From Candidatus Nitrotoga sp. M5 (GTDB lineage: Bacteria > Pseudomonadota > Gammaproteobacteria > Burkholderiales > Gallionellaceae), in NCBI RefSeq assembly GCF_927904885.1, contig NZ_CAKMNW010000007.1:32454-96453 (forward strand): DNA of 64,000 nucleotides, written 5' to 3'. Within the stretch, counting starts at the first letter, position 1. Each line of letters opens with the position of its first letter. The translations under genes were made by a program, and so were the position numbers. The notes beneath the pieces are model-generated. The model ran no database searches. It was not told where the DNA came from and was given only the letters and a program-made list of their open reading frames with translations. Below are positions 8,214 through 18,118 of the stretch, piece by piece.

Positions 8214-9575
8214 TTAGATCCTACTCTCCAATACTTTTTGGTATTCCCGCTCAAGCTCATCAACATACTGATCAATATCTATTGGCCGGACAGCAGCTCC
8301 TGATAGCTTTTCCAATAGATTGTGGTCGTCTATTAAACGCATGACCATTTGAGCCAATCCAGATGCTGAACCTGGGCTAAACAAAAGTCCGTTTTTGCCA
8401 GGGTCAATGACGTCTGACAATCCTCCAATGTCTGATGCGATAAGAGGACAACCCGCTGCCTGAGCAGATAACGAAACCAACGGCATATTCTCATGCCACA
8501 AAGAAGGGATAACCAAGGCATCGATTCCATCCAGTATGACGGGCATTCTCTCGTTCTCGAAGGTACCAAGAAATTTTATTCTTTTATCACCCATTGCAAG
8601 CATACGCAGGCCATCTGCATAGGCGGAATCTCCAGCTGGTGATTTTCCATAGATCTTGATTGTGACAACAGCATCCGCAGGTAAAAGCCTGCTCGCTTCA
8701 ACTAATACATGGAGTCCCTTGTGAGGCAACATCGAGCCGATAAAGCCTAGCACCAAAGGCTTATCTGTTCTCTGCCGTATACGTTTTATATATCCATGAC
8801 TTTTGATTCCGAATGGCAGAACTCGAAATTTCTCACCCCTTATTCCAGCAGTTTCAAACATTCTTTTAGCATGACTGGAAGCGACAAAAATTCTTTCCAA
8901 GAGGAGGAGTCTGGCGCTAATTATTTCACTTCTTCTTGCCAGAGCCTGAACATCGCCGACATTGCCTGAAGGCCTTATGTTTGATCTTTTGAGATAACCC
9001 AAAATGCGCTCCACGACACAAGTAGGAATGGAACTTACCATTCCAGCCACCCATTTTGGCTGAGATATAGCAGTCACATGTTTTAGGCAGTTTGCGCCAC
9101 CGTTAGCAGGCCCATCGCACATTTTTTCATTTGGCAACAGTAGCGTATGCGCTGGGCAGACATACCAAAAGTCTGTTGCAGTCAGAAACGCAGGTATCTT
9201 TCTTTCTTTGCATGCGTCAATTGCTTTAATTGATAACCGCTCCAAGTGATGAAAATGCACTACATCCGGTTCGATCTCTACAAGCAGTTGACGAAACCGG
9301 GCTTCAAAAACAGGGTTGTCATAGTCATTTTGCATGACACTGCTTTGCTCTCCCAATGCAGTACGTCCATGCCTGAATCGAATAACGCGGATGGAATCGA
9401 CCTCATACTCATCAAACCGATTAATGTAGTCTGGCTCATCCTTTTCAGGATAGCCTGTCACGACCGTAACGGTATGCCCCCTTTGTTTCAAGGCAAGTGC
9501 AACACCAAGAACGAGTGTTTCCGTCCCACCAAAATGTTCTGGCAAAAACACGTGCGTCGTTAAAAGAATTTTCAT
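8214..9575 (-). CDS. Glycosyltransferase family 4
   Basis: A 453-residue GT-B enzyme of the GT4 type. N-terminal FLPEHFGGTETL gives the glycine-rich acceptor loop. The C-terminal half has LGFIGSMLPHKGLHVLVEA (nucleotide-sugar domain start), SLWHENMPLVSLSAQAAG (the E-x7-E type donor-binding segment) and GLLFSPGSASGLA. Between them, residues 140-180 carry a Cys-containing insert (CPAHTL, MCDGPANGGANCLKH) also seen in the paralogue at 12450. It presumably adds one sugar in the surface polysaccharide; donor and linkage cannot be read from sequence. It is the last gene of the minus-strand cluster. Confidence 0.85.
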   Translation of the reverse strand: MKILLTTHVFLPEHFGGTETLVLGVALALKQRGHTVTVVTGYPEKDEPDYINRFDEYEVDSIRVIRFRHGRTALGEQSSVMQNDYDNPVFEARFRQLLVEIEPDVVHFHHLERLSIKAIDACKERKIPAFLTATDFWYVCPAHTLLLPNEKMCDGPANGGANCLKHVTAISQPKWVAGMVSSIPTCVVERILGYLKRSNIRPSGNVGDVQALARRSEIISARLLLLERIFVASSHAKRMFETAGIRGEKFRVLPFGIKSHGYIKRIRQRTDKPLVLGFIGSMLPHKGLHVLVEASRLLPADAVVTIKIYGKSPAGDSAYADGLRMLAMGDKRIKFLGTFENERMPVILDGIDALVIPSLWHENMPLVSLSAQAAGCPLIASDIGGLSDVIDPGKNGLLFSPGSASGLAQMVMRLIDDHNLLEKLSGAAVRPIDIDQYVDELEREYQKVLESRI

Positions 9576-9729
9576 TGCATAAATTTCTGGCCCCGGTAAC
9601 TACCATATGACAGTGTCTCGTCAATTCGCAGCAACCGAGAAATCAACACTTTTAGACCAGTAGCATACCGAGGAAAAAAATAATGAACCGTAAGAAGAAT
9701 CTTTATATAATCGAAATCCTGAGGTCGGA

Positions 9730-10671
9730 TCAAGTATCTAACTTTTTCAATTCACGCTTCATCCACAAGGCTGTGCGAACAACGCCATCTCTTAATGGCA
9801 CCTCGGGCACCCACCCCAACTCATGCATGGCGAGAGAATTGCTGAGTATACTCACCGGAACGTCAAAAGAGCGTCCCGGCAGATAGCGACGCTCGATGGA
9901 GGTATCTAACACATCCTCTAACAGCTCAATAAGTGCATTCAAACTGGTACCAGCACCCGAGCTTATATTGAAAACGCTACTCGACCCAGAATAGCTCACA
10001 GCTTTCGCAAAGGCATCGGCAACATTACTGATGTAGAGATAATCCCTAGCCACGCTGCCGTCACCCCAAATATCAACAGGCAACCCATGGAGGGCGCGAT
10101 GCATAAAAACACCGACTACGCCTTGAGCTGTCTCAACTCGCTGCCGTTCTCCAAAAGGATTGGCAACCCGCAGGATAATTGCCTTGATTCCATACAACCG
10201 CTCATACATAAGCAGATATTTTTCAATGGCAAGTTTTGTAATGCCATAAGAAACCTGCGGCTCAGTTGGGTGATGTTCATCTATAGGCAAATATGTTGGT
10301 GGTCCATATACCGTGCCGCCAGACGAAATAAAAATAATCTTCGGCACTTTGCGTGCCACCATGGCGTTGAGCATCTGCAACGTTGCCACAAGGTTACTTT
10401 GAACATCATAGATCGGATCATCATTCGAATTTTTAGGGAGCGTGGTAGATACCAGATGGAAAATAATATCAGTGCCGTCTATCGCATCCTCCACATCATG
10501 AGTGCTGAGCATATCGCCCACCATCCACTCTACCTTTTCGTGTGCTTCAAACTTGCGATATGGCTCAACGCGAGGACGCTCGAAAATCCGGAGCGAATGT
10601 CCATCTCGCAACAAACGCTCGACGATAGCCGAGCCTATAAAGCCCCCACCGCCAAAAACAACGCATTTCAT
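9730..10671 (-). CDS. NAD-dependent sugar-nucleotide epimerase/dehydratase
   Basis: A 313-residue extended short-chain dehydrogenase. It has the Rossmann loop GGGGFIGSA (residues 7-15), the ISSGGTVYG segment (115-123) with the catalytic Ser, and the catalytic pair Tyr142/Lys146 in SYGITKLAIEKY. Family members include UDP-glucose 4-epimerases and related epimerases; the exact substrate is not evident. It follows fcl by 41 bp on the same strand and probably supplies a sugar nucleotide to the polysaccharide. Confidence 0.85.
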   Translation of the reverse strand: MKCVVFGGGGFIGSAIVERLLRDGHSLRIFERPRVEPYRKFEAHEKVEWMVGDMLSTHDVEDAIDGTDIIFHLVSTTLPKNSNDDPIYDVQSNLVATLQMLNAMVARKVPKIIFISSGGTVYGPPTYLPIDEHHPTEPQVSYGITKLAIEKYLLMYERLYGIKAIILRVANPFGERQRVETAQGVVGVFMHRALHGLPVDIWGDGSVARDYLYISNVADAFAKAVSYSGSSSVFNISSGAGTSLNALIELLEDVLDTSIERRYLPGRSFDVPVSILSNSLAMHELGWVPEVPLRDGVVRTALWMKRELKKLDT

Positions 10672-10712
10672 AAATATCCTGTCAGACTAAAGCGAGTTTT
10701 AAATCTACCTCA

Positions 10713-11723
10713 TTAATAGGGCAGCGCTCCACCAACAGCGCATTGATCAATTCTAACATCACGCCTCAGAAAGTCTGAGTAAGCCAAGCGAAGCCCCTCA
10801 TAGAATGAGGTACTGGCTTGCCAACCCAACTCCAGATTACGCGAACTATCCAATAGTTTCCTAGGGGTACCACCCGGCTTGCTTGGGTCGTAAATTATTT
10901 CGCCTTCGTAACCCACCGCTTGTTTGACTAGTTCTGCCAGCTCTTTGATCGTAATGTCTTTACCAACGCCAATGTTAATTACCGGCGATAGCCCATAATT
11001 ACGATTTGCCGCAAGCAATGGTAGGAATTTATCATCAGTTAAGTTCATGAGGTGAACACAGGCATCGGCCATATCGTCACTGTAAAGAAACTCCCTTCTA
11101 GGAGTCCCTGTACCCCAGACGGTGACATTAGGCGCACGGCTATTTTTTGCCTCATGAAATTTGCGGATAAGCGCAGGTAGCACATGAGAGTTGTTGAGCT
11201 CATAGTTGTCACCAGGGCCATAAAGGTTGGTTGGCATTACAGCCAGATACTGAGTGCCATATTGCCTCTTGTAGCTCCAGCACATCTCGATTCCGGCGAT
11301 TTTGGCCAAGGCGTAGGGGCGGTTTGTTGATTCCAGCGGGCCGGTAAGGAGGTGCTCCTTCTTCATTGGCTGGGGGCAATCGCGCGGGTAGATGCAGCTC
11401 GAGCCAAGAAACAATAAGCGCTTGACCTGGTTTTTGTATGCGGCGTGAATAATGTTGGTCTGAATAGCCAGGTTCTGATAGATAAAATCGGTCGGATAGT
11501 TATTGTTAGCAAGAATGCCGCCCACCTTGGCAGCAGCCAGAAATACATACTCGGGTTTTTCTTGCTCGAAGAAATCTTCCGTCTCTGCCTGGTTGATAAG
11601 GTTGAGTTCGGCATGGGTTCGGGTAAGCAGGTTTAAATAACCCCCTGCCTCCAATCGGCGAATAAGGGCCGAACCAACTAAACCTAGGTGACCCGCGATG
11701 AAAATTTTATCTTGCAGATTCAT
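10713..11723 (-). CDS. fcl: GDP-L-fucose synthase
   Basis: Epimerase-reductase that turns GDP-4-keto-6-deoxymannose into GDP-L-fucose. The 336-residue protein has GHLGLVGSAL (residues 11-20), LGSSCIYPRDCPQP (107-120), the Tyr137/Lys141 pair in RPYALAKIAG and NLYGPGDNY, all typical of Fcl/WcaG. Only remnants of gmd, which should make its substrate, lie upstream at 11758-12113. So either a complete gmd exists elsewhere, or this gene is a leftover, or it receives substrate from another route. Confidence 0.93.
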   Translation of the reverse strand: MNLQDKIFIAGHLGLVGSALIRRLEAGGYLNLLTRTHAELNLINQAETEDFFEQEKPEYVFLAAAKVGGILANNNYPTDFIYQNLAIQTNIIHAAYKNQVKRLLFLGSSCIYPRDCPQPMKKEHLLTGPLESTNRPYALAKIAGIEMCWSYKRQYGTQYLAVMPTNLYGPGDNYELNNSHVLPALIRKFHEAKNSRAPNVTVWGTGTPRREFLYSDDMADACVHLMNLTDDKFLPLLAANRNYGLSPVINIGVGKDITIKELAELVKQAVGYEGEIIYDPSKPGGTPRKLLDSSRNLELGWQASTSFYEGLRLAYSDFLRRDVRIDQCAVGGALPY

Positions 11724-11757
11724 AAATACAACCCTATTCGTGACAATTCAGGACCGA

Positions 11758-12113
11758 CTAGCCATGTTTCTTGACCAGTTCATCTCGCTCGGCGGCCTTC
11801 AGATCTTCGCACACCATTTCAGCCACTAATTCATCGAATGTAACTTTGGGTGACCAACCAAGCTTTACCTTGGCCTTGGTGGCGTCCCCAAGCAAGGTTT
11901 CAACTTCAGTATGGCGGAAGTAGCGCGGATCGACAGAGACGATACATTTGCCGGAGTGATCATATCCTTTTTCATCCACCCCCACACCATCCCAGCGAAT
12001 CTGCATACCCAGTTCTTTAGCGGCGGCATTCACGAAATCGCGCACACTGTATTGCTTGCCGGTAGCAATACGAAACCTTCTGGCTCGTCCTGTTGCAGCA
12101 TAAGCCACTGCAT
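11758..12113 (-). pseudogene. gmd: gmd C-terminal remnant (GDP-mannose 4,6-dehydratase)
   Basis: The minus strand encodes only the last ~115 residues of Gmd. [20 protein letters not shown] and [17 protein letters not shown] match the family C terminus. The preceding [13 protein letters not shown] is also Gmd but lies in another frame, showing a one-base loss near 12070. The N-terminal two thirds, with the NAD loop and catalytic residues, are gone; in their place is a fragment of an FAD oxidoreductase, joined near 12113. Not functional. Normally gmd sits directly before fcl, as here. Confidence 0.88.
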
Positions 12114-12430
12114 ATTGGACTCTAGTGGATAATCGATCTCCTACTCACGAAGACGAATTTTGGAGATGTAATCAAAACTGTTCCATTCTTCCCTAGGCAT
12201 AAACCTGAAGAAAAAATTCAGGACTTCGGTCTTGCGAACGTCCAAGAAATGACCTCCGCCAATATCAAGTGGAGAGCCATCCACCTGCTCCAAACGGCAA
12301 TGACCACCAACCGTAGATTCATTCTCAAGCAATACTACCTTATCCTGCGGCACCCCCTATCAATTAGGGAGTATGCCGGAGCTAGCCCGCTCGGGCCTCC
12401 CCCGAGAATCAGGTATTTCACTTTTTTCAT
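12114..12430 (-). pseudogene. FAD/NAD(P) oxidoreductase N-terminal remnant
   Basis: Starts with an ATG at 12430 and the dinucleotide-binding loop LILGGGPSGLAPAYSL, then shifts frame near 12353 into VVLLENESTVGGHCRLEQVD and SPLDIGGGHFLDVR. This is the N-terminal part of an amine-oxidase/UDP-galactopyranose-mutase-like flavoprotein often found in polysaccharide loci. An in-frame TAG (12141-12143) precedes EIDYPLESN, after which the reading frame continues directly into the gmd remnant. So this is a deletion fusion of two genes, plus one frameshift and one stop. Confidence 0.8.
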
Positions 12431-12449
12431 TACATGCCTTTCAATTTTT

Positions 12450-13805
12450 CTATCCTGTGCCACTTAAGATATGCTGCTCGTAAATTGCCAAAGTTTCTTC
12501 TGCCATTATATTTGTAGTTCTCTCATATTCTGTTTTAGTTGCTAGAGAATAGAGATTCTCAGGATTATTGACTAACTTACTGAGACATTGCTCAAGGTGA
12601 TCAACATTTCCCCTCTCGAAGGCGTATCCGTTGCGGCCTGATTCAAGAAACTCCGTCATACCAGCAACATCCGATACCAAAACAGGTGTATGAGTGGCGA
12701 GAGCATTCAGCAAAACTAAGGGGCTATTCTCATACCAGCGAGATGGAATGACGAGGAGATCCATGTCACGTAGAACATCGGCCATGGCGTCTTTAGGAAA
12801 AGTACCCATGAAATGAATATCGTGCCCTGTCGCTAGCGACTTCAGACTACTCATAAAGCTTGGGTCTTGATCAGATGGCCCATAAATACGAAGTTCCGCA
12901 TCATTACGAGGTAGGCGTTTGAATGCTTTGATAAGCAGATCGGTGCCTTTGTGGGGAGCAATCTGGCCGATGTAGCCAATTACTGGTTTGTGCCCTTCGC
13001 TTCTCGTGGGTTTCGGACTGCGATCAATATCAACCCCAAACCAGATGTCATGCATCGGCACGCTGATTCTATTGTTTTGGTATGCATTTTTCAGAAATCG
13101 TGTTGGTGCAACAGCCCCCTTGTAACTTCCATTGTATAGCCCTACGAGCGTATCCGGCCGCTGCAAGATGTCTTCAACAAGTCCGTCAATTGGGCCACCT
13201 TTCAATGTCGGCAGCCGCTTGGCCAAGTTGACTCCCGTAGCAATTAACTGCGCAGAAAAAGACGTAGTTGCCCATCTCATCCATGAATTTGCATGCGCAC
13301 TACGCGATGCCTCCTTTAGATGGCAAGCCAAGCAGTTGGTACGCGATGGTGATGGCCCCTTGCAAAGCTCGCCATCAGCGGCCTCAAGTTTATTGTTAAG
13401 ACAGAAGCCAAAAAAATCGGTGAATGTGGCATAAGTGGGAATTCCAAGTTGCTTTGTTACCTCCAACAAAGCGGCAGTATGGTTAATGAGATGTGTAACA
13501 TGAACAAGATCAGGTTGCAGATCACGTAGCACTTTTTCCAGCACTCCCCTCATCTCGGGCTGGTAATAGGTTTCTTTGACGCGAGAATGTGGCAGCTGGT
13601 TTTTGTCGATGCAGACAACAGAGATACCCTGATACGTGTATTGCGTCACCAAGTCTACAGCTTGCGGCTCACCCTGAAAAATTGCTGAAACGACAGTTAC
13701 ATTATGCCCGCTAGCCTTATAGTGTCGAGCCAAATCTAAAGTATAGGTTTCTGTACCATAGAAATGGTCAGGGAAAAAGCAATGGACAAAAAATACAATC
13801 TTCAT
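12450..13805 (-). CDS. Glycosyltransferase family 4, Cys-insert type
   Basis: A 451-residue GT4 paralogue of the gene at 8214, with the same architecture. N-terminal FFPDHFYGTETYTLDLA; a Cys-rich insert at about residues 135-165 (GFCLNNK, LCKGPSPSRTNCLACHL) that could bind a metal; GYIGQIAPHKGTDLLIKAF in the donor domain; and IPSRWYENSPLVLLNALAT as donor-binding segment. It lies just before the FAD/gmd remnants. Donor sugar unknown. The CxxC-like spacing differs from copy one (C-x12-C), so a zinc role is only a suggestion. Confidence 0.85.
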   Translation of the reverse strand: MKIVFFVHCFFPDHFYGTETYTLDLARHYKASGHNVTVVSAIFQGEPQAVDLVTQYTYQGISVVCIDKNQLPHSRVKETYYQPEMRGVLEKVLRDLQPDLVHVTHLINHTAALLEVTKQLGIPTYATFTDFFGFCLNNKLEAADGELCKGPSPSRTNCLACHLKEASRSAHANSWMRWATTSFSAQLIATGVNLAKRLPTLKGGPIDGLVEDILQRPDTLVGLYNGSYKGAVAPTRFLKNAYQNNRISVPMHDIWFGVDIDRSPKPTRSEGHKPVIGYIGQIAPHKGTDLLIKAFKRLPRNDAELRIYGPSDQDPSFMSSLKSLATGHDIHFMGTFPKDAMADVLRDMDLLVIPSRWYENSPLVLLNALATHTPVLVSDVAGMTEFLESGRNGYAFERGNVDHLEQCLSKLVNNPENLYSLATKTEYERTTNIMAEETLAIYEQHILSGTG

Positions 13806-14039
13806 TATGGAGTATTCTCATTAACATTTATTGATAGACGTGCTGCGGGGTTGCAATAACAACTTGCAGGGCGGCTATCCTTGCCTATCAGAATCGAGCA
13901 TAGGGTGGATATCCTTAGCTGAACCACTATCTCACCACCCTTTGGATAACAGCGGGTCGTAAGCTCGTCACAGCTCCTCCATTATTGTATAAAAGCTGAC
14001 TTATTGACTGTCAAGATCGAGTTTGGCTGCTGGATTTCC

Positions 14040-14252
14040 TCAGTCTGGACATACTGCAATTGAATTAACTTCCAGCTCAAATTGAGCGTGTAACAAGTAG
14101 GGATTCAAGTGGCTGAAAAAGCCGAAACGATCATCGCCGTCATCAAGATTAAATCGCTTTACTATATCCGGCCGATGCACATCTATGAGAATTGAGGATA
14201 CCACTACGCCCGTCTGAGAAACCTCAACGACCTTAAATTGCAATTCTCCCAA
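14040..14252 (-). pseudogene. Short fragment, possible glycosyltransferase-associated domain
   Basis: A 70-residue frame (MGELQFKVVEVSQTG to IAVCPD). The segment DVHRPDIVKRFNLDDGDDRFGF resembles the accessory beta-domain pattern (RPDV...DxxRFGF) found beside some polysaccharide glycosyltransferases; the best part is HRPDIVKRFN. There is no plausible domain partner on either side, so I treat it as a fragment of a lost gene. It could also be a small free-standing protein. Flanks 13806-14039 and 14253-14375 show nothing else. Confidence 0.35.
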
Positions 14253-14375
14253 AATAGCCAGCCTTGCAACGCAAAGAGTTCGTTAACTTTATCGTCTCTT
14301 ATTCGCTGATCATCAGAATATCGGTTACTGAAACACCTCTAGTAAACAGTTTTGCAATGCTTTCGACTTTATCCA

Positions 14376-17048
14376 TCACACAGCCCGTATATATGTTTTT
14401 GGAGCGTGCTCAGCCATCATCTCCTGGTAAATAGCGCTGTATGCCTTGATCATAGCTTGCACTGAAAAATAGTCTTGGGCACGACATCGTTGAAGTTCGC
14501 CGATCTTTTCGCGTTCTGCTGGTGATTCAAGCAATCGCACAATAATATCAGACAACATTTCAGGGTTCTCGGGTTCTGCCAAAAGTGCCTTATTGTCCAC
14601 TATTTCACCGATAGCGCCGATATCGTAGCCCACTACCGGTATTCGCATATTCATCGCGAATGCGCTAACTTGGCCAAAACTTTCTTTCCAGACTGGAGCT
14701 ACAAAAACTGACATTCGGCGATAGAAATCCGGTAACGCATCATAACTGACATATCCGGTAAATTCGAAATTGTCATTTAGCCCCGCCGTTGAAACCGCGC
14801 GACGGAAGTGCTCAAGCAGGCTACCCCCTCCCACGATCAATACACGTGTTTGAGGACGCTTTTGAACAGCCTTGATAAATGGCTCAATGGCACCCTCGTT
14901 GAGCTTATCGCGTTCCATACGATAGACCATCCCAATACAATTATCAGCCAGCATCTCACCTGATTTTCGGTCAAAGTGTGAGAAGTCCGATCCGGGGTAT
15001 ACCGTGATATGTGAGGGATGATTCTGACCAAACACATGTCGAACATAGTCGCTGACGTAGACATAACGCCGAACGGCATCAGACATATATGGTGTTACAG
15101 GTGTGTTGATATTCTCGACTATGGGAATGCCGAGATATTCTGCTGCAGAGATTGCCTTCTCGTACCATGGCTCATCGCAATCTCCCCAGTAATGAACGTG
15201 AAGTAGATCGGGTTTCAGTTGTGAAAAATGATCAATAAATGGTTGTGCATTTTCAGGGAAACGAAATTCCGTAATATCAACACCAATGTATGCTGGTGGT
15301 GTAGGAATGTAACTCGTTACTACACTTTGCTCATAATGAGCAGCAAGATATTCGATCAAGTCAACAACGAGACGCGTGGAACCGCCGGTCATAAAATTGG
15401 CAATAATATGCGCCACATGCGGGCGGTTAAGCACGGCAGGTGCCGGTTGCCGAACCAGATAGGCGGAGTTTTCATTGGATTTTGACAAAAACGCAGGCTG
15501 CGAGGCATTTAGCCGAGCTTTAATTCGTGACACCGTCGGCGAGAGTCTTGAGCGAATAAATGGAGGAATTGCCATCGCGCCAGCCAAGTACGCAACACGA
15601 GCAAATTTTCTGGCTCCCCATGGTTGATGGATTATTGCGTCCCGCAATCTAAACCATTTGGTTCGCCGAATTGACTGTAACTCAGCTTCTGCTCGTGAGA
15701 ACTCCTCTTTGACATTGGCAAGCACTTCTTCCATATGCCTTAGCGAATTATTTAGCGTCTCAACTGACTGGTCTCGCTGGGATAACGATGATTTCAGCGA
15801 ATTGATTCCCTCGGTATATTGAGCGACTTCATGCTGAGTATTTTTAAGTTCAGAAGAAAGTTGCCGAATTTCTTCCGCTCGAACCTCGATTGCACCATCC
15901 TTGGCTAGCACAACCGAATTTAATCGGTGGACTTTATCAGCCACAGCATGGCTAATACTAACGATCTGTTCATCACACTTGGCTACCATTTGAGCAAGGC
16001 TGGTGATCTGGCCGCCGCGCTCAGCCACAGCTTGGTTAAGGTTGGCGACTTGCCCTTCCAACTCAACAAATGAACGCAGCTCATAAACATCAAACTTATC
16101 GGTCAATTTGATGAAATCCACATATGAGAAAGAATAAATCTCTAATATTTTGTTCCTACGTGTTTCGTCATTGAACAAGTCGAACAGCAATTTCAAACCA
16201 AAATTCCATGCACTTTTTTGCTGACATTCATACAAGCAAGCCATTGCCAACAAAAATATATTGTCAGCGCCTTCAGTATTTCTTAAACATTGGGGACTGG
16301 GAAATATCGCAACCATATCTTCGATATTTGAAATCGAAAGATAGTTCTCTCGCAACACATTCCATTCGTTGCTCGCCCTGATGGCAACTTCTATTCTAGA
16401 GCCACTGGTATTTGACTTATCCGAAGGCAGCCTATGCTTTGTCAGATTCTCCTGAATAACGTGTATAGGATATTTAATTAAAACTCTACTCCACATTTCA
16501 GCATCACCCGTCTGCGCTAGGCCATATCGATATGTCCCCACATCTTGGTAGCATTGCTTTCTGATCAGAACGCTAGGGTGGTTTAGATGATTTTGTTCAA
16601 AAAAAAGCTGATTGAGCCACTGCCATTGAGTTTTATTTTCCTGTTTAAACCAATTGTTTTCCAACTTGGCGCCGTTCTCGTCGATTATTTGCGCCCATGT
16701 AAAAACAGCGCCAATTTCACTATGATTATCCAAGTAGGCAACTTGCTTTTCCAATTTATCGAGTTCCCATGCATCATCTGAATGATGAATGGCGATGTAT
16801 TCACCGGTAGCCACCTCAGAGATGGCTTTGTTGATTCCATAGATTCCTCTCTTCGTCGCTTCATTTCGAAATGCTTTAATACGTGGATCTGAATAGCTAT
16901 TGATGACTTCCCAAGAACCATCAGAGGAAGCATCGTCCCAAATAATCAGCTCGTAATCAGTAAAGGTCTGATTAAGGACGCTATCAATCGCTTCGCGAAG
17001 GTATAATTCATGATTGAACGATGTCAGAATGACAGAGATTTTAGACAT
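14376..17048 (-). CDS. Bifunctional glycosyltransferase: GT2, coiled coil, GT4
   Basis: An 890-residue fusion. Residues 1-250: GT2 (GT-A) domain with SVILTSFNHELYLREAIDS, IIWDDASSDGS and the HHSDDAWE metal-binding DxD-like segment. About 325-470: long heptad-rich coiled coil (LEGQVANLNQAVAERGGQ, then repeated QI/SL/A patterns) ending in AELQSIRRTKWFRLRDAI. About 545-890: GT4 (GT-B) domain with IIANFMTGGSTRLVVDLIEY, MVYRMERDKLNEGAIEPF, EFTGYVSYDALP and FVAPVWKESFGQVSAFAMN. Probably a cytoplasmic chain-assembly enzyme adding two linkages; the coiled coil may set length or bind partners, as in WbdD-like proteins (inference). It overlaps the sulfotransferase gene by 8 bp. Confidence 0.85.
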   Translation of the reverse strand: MSKISVILTSFNHELYLREAIDSVLNQTFTDYELIIWDDASSDGSWEVINSYSDPRIKAFRNEATKRGIYGINKAISEVATGEYIAIHHSDDAWELDKLEKQVAYLDNHSEIGAVFTWAQIIDENGAKLENNWFKQENKTQWQWLNQLFFEQNHLNHPSVLIRKQCYQDVGTYRYGLAQTGDAEMWSRVLIKYPIHVIQENLTKHRLPSDKSNTSGSRIEVAIRASNEWNVLRENYLSISNIEDMVAIFPSPQCLRNTEGADNIFLLAMACLYECQQKSAWNFGLKLLFDLFNDETRRNKILEIYSFSYVDFIKLTDKFDVYELRSFVELEGQVANLNQAVAERGGQITSLAQMVAKCDEQIVSISHAVADKVHRLNSVVLAKDGAIEVRAEEIRQLSSELKNTQHEVAQYTEGINSLKSSLSQRDQSVETLNNSLRHMEEVLANVKEEFSRAEAELQSIRRTKWFRLRDAIIHQPWGARKFARVAYLAGAMAIPPFIRSRLSPTVSRIKARLNASQPAFLSKSNENSAYLVRQPAPAVLNRPHVAHIIANFMTGGSTRLVVDLIEYLAAHYEQSVVTSYIPTPPAYIGVDITEFRFPENAQPFIDHFSQLKPDLLHVHYWGDCDEPWYEKAISAAEYLGIPIVENINTPVTPYMSDAVRRYVYVSDYVRHVFGQNHPSHITVYPGSDFSHFDRKSGEMLADNCIGMVYRMERDKLNEGAIEPFIKAVQKRPQTRVLIVGGGSLLEHFRRAVSTAGLNDNFEFTGYVSYDALPDFYRRMSVFVAPVWKESFGQVSAFAMNMRIPVVGYDIGAIGEIVDNKALLAEPENPEMLSDIIVRLLESPAEREKIGELQRCRAQDYFSVQAMIKAYSAIYQEMMAEHAPKTYIRAV

Positions 17049-17862
17049 GCTTGCCCCCCTGAAGAAAAATATCCAACGGGGTGTTTTTAAGTTCTAACAT
17101 AATTTGTTTCACAATTTCATTGGGCAAGACATCTTGCCAACGATCATCACCCGCCTTGGAGCGAAAAACCGAATATGGATCGGAATCATGCCTCGATTTA
17201 CTTTCGCTGAGGAAGTCTTCTACCTGGCCACAAACTTCTAACCCACTAAATTTAAACAATTTATTTGTTGTATCAAGCGGCATCCTATTCAACTCGTCAT
17301 AGCAGACCAAGGAAAATTGCTGTGGAAATTGGATTTTAAAACGCAAAAACGCCTCAGCAGATTTCTTCCATTTGTCAAAACCATAAAACTCTTCTGGCCT
17401 ATTCTGGTTTTTGCTTGGTGCCCATCGCCACTCACTGTAAATATCCCACCCTGGATTAAATTCCTTTGGTGCCAATACCCAGGAAGCAAGCACTGCCAGC
17501 GGATTCCTGATAATCCCTATTACTTTAACGTCACTACACTGAGCAAGCATGTTCTCAACGATGTGAAGATATCTCGTCTCTTTAAAAACAATATGAGTAG
17601 GCCGTGCGGTTTTTTGAAATGCTGGAAAGTTATTTTGTGTCTCAGATGTCATTGTTGCGAAAGCATCTTGGGTATGAAGAATTTCTTCAAAAAATGTTCG
17701 GATCTCTTCAGCAGAAGAGCGTGCAGTCAGGCTGCCTTTGTGACCGTATGAAAAAAGCGGCTGAAATCTTAACGCCACGTCAGGATGGCTGTTGTAAATA
17801 TGCCCGAGCCACGATGTACCGGAGCGCGGCACACCAAAGATACCTATCTTCTTCATTGGCAT
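17041..17862 (-). CDS. Sulfotransferase family protein (1)
   Basis: A 273-residue PAPS-dependent sulfotransferase candidate. The N-terminal GIFGVPRSGTSWLGHIYNSH contains the 5'-phosphosulfate loop (PRSGTSWL), and VKVIGIIRNPLAVLASWV carries the 3'-phosphate-binding Arg and Ser. Length fits bacterial carbohydrate sulfotransferases. It overlaps the GT2-GT4 fusion gene by 8 bp, which ties sulfation to chain assembly. The start could be Met3 (17856). Acceptor sugar is unknown. Confidence 0.85.
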   Translation of the reverse strand: MPMKKIGIFGVPRSGTSWLGHIYNSHPDVALRFQPLFSYGHKGSLTARSSAEEIRTFFEEILHTQDAFATMTSETQNNFPAFQKTARPTHIVFKETRYLHIVENMLAQCSDVKVIGIIRNPLAVLASWVLAPKEFNPGWDIYSEWRWAPSKNQNRPEEFYGFDKWKKSAEAFLRFKIQFPQQFSLVCYDELNRMPLDTTNKLFKFSGLEVCGQVEDFLSESKSRHDSDPYSVFRSKAGDDRWQDVLPNEIVKQIMLELKNTPLDIFLQGGKHV

Positions 17863-18118
17863 TTTTTAAGGAGAATATCAGCTCGATTATATGCCTTATA
17901 CAACGACATTGACCGAGGTGAAAATGTTGTCATAGATCTGCGTCCTGAAAAAATTCGCTCAATTTTCTCCATTATCTACCACCGACCCATATGTGGTTTA
18001 CCCTCACGCTCACTCCGCAGGTAAAAAGCGAATGTCTTTTCAGAATAATAAGACGCGCTTAATTCTGCTTTATTTGGGATACATCCACATAAATCAAATG
18101 AGCCAACTTCCAAAGTTC
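17863..18118. other. Gap upstream of sulfotransferase 1
   Basis: About 250 bases with no recognisable coding sequence. Together with the methyltransferase fragment and the featureless 18396-18756 it makes a 0.9-kb gap that breaks the operon here. Confidence 0.4.
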
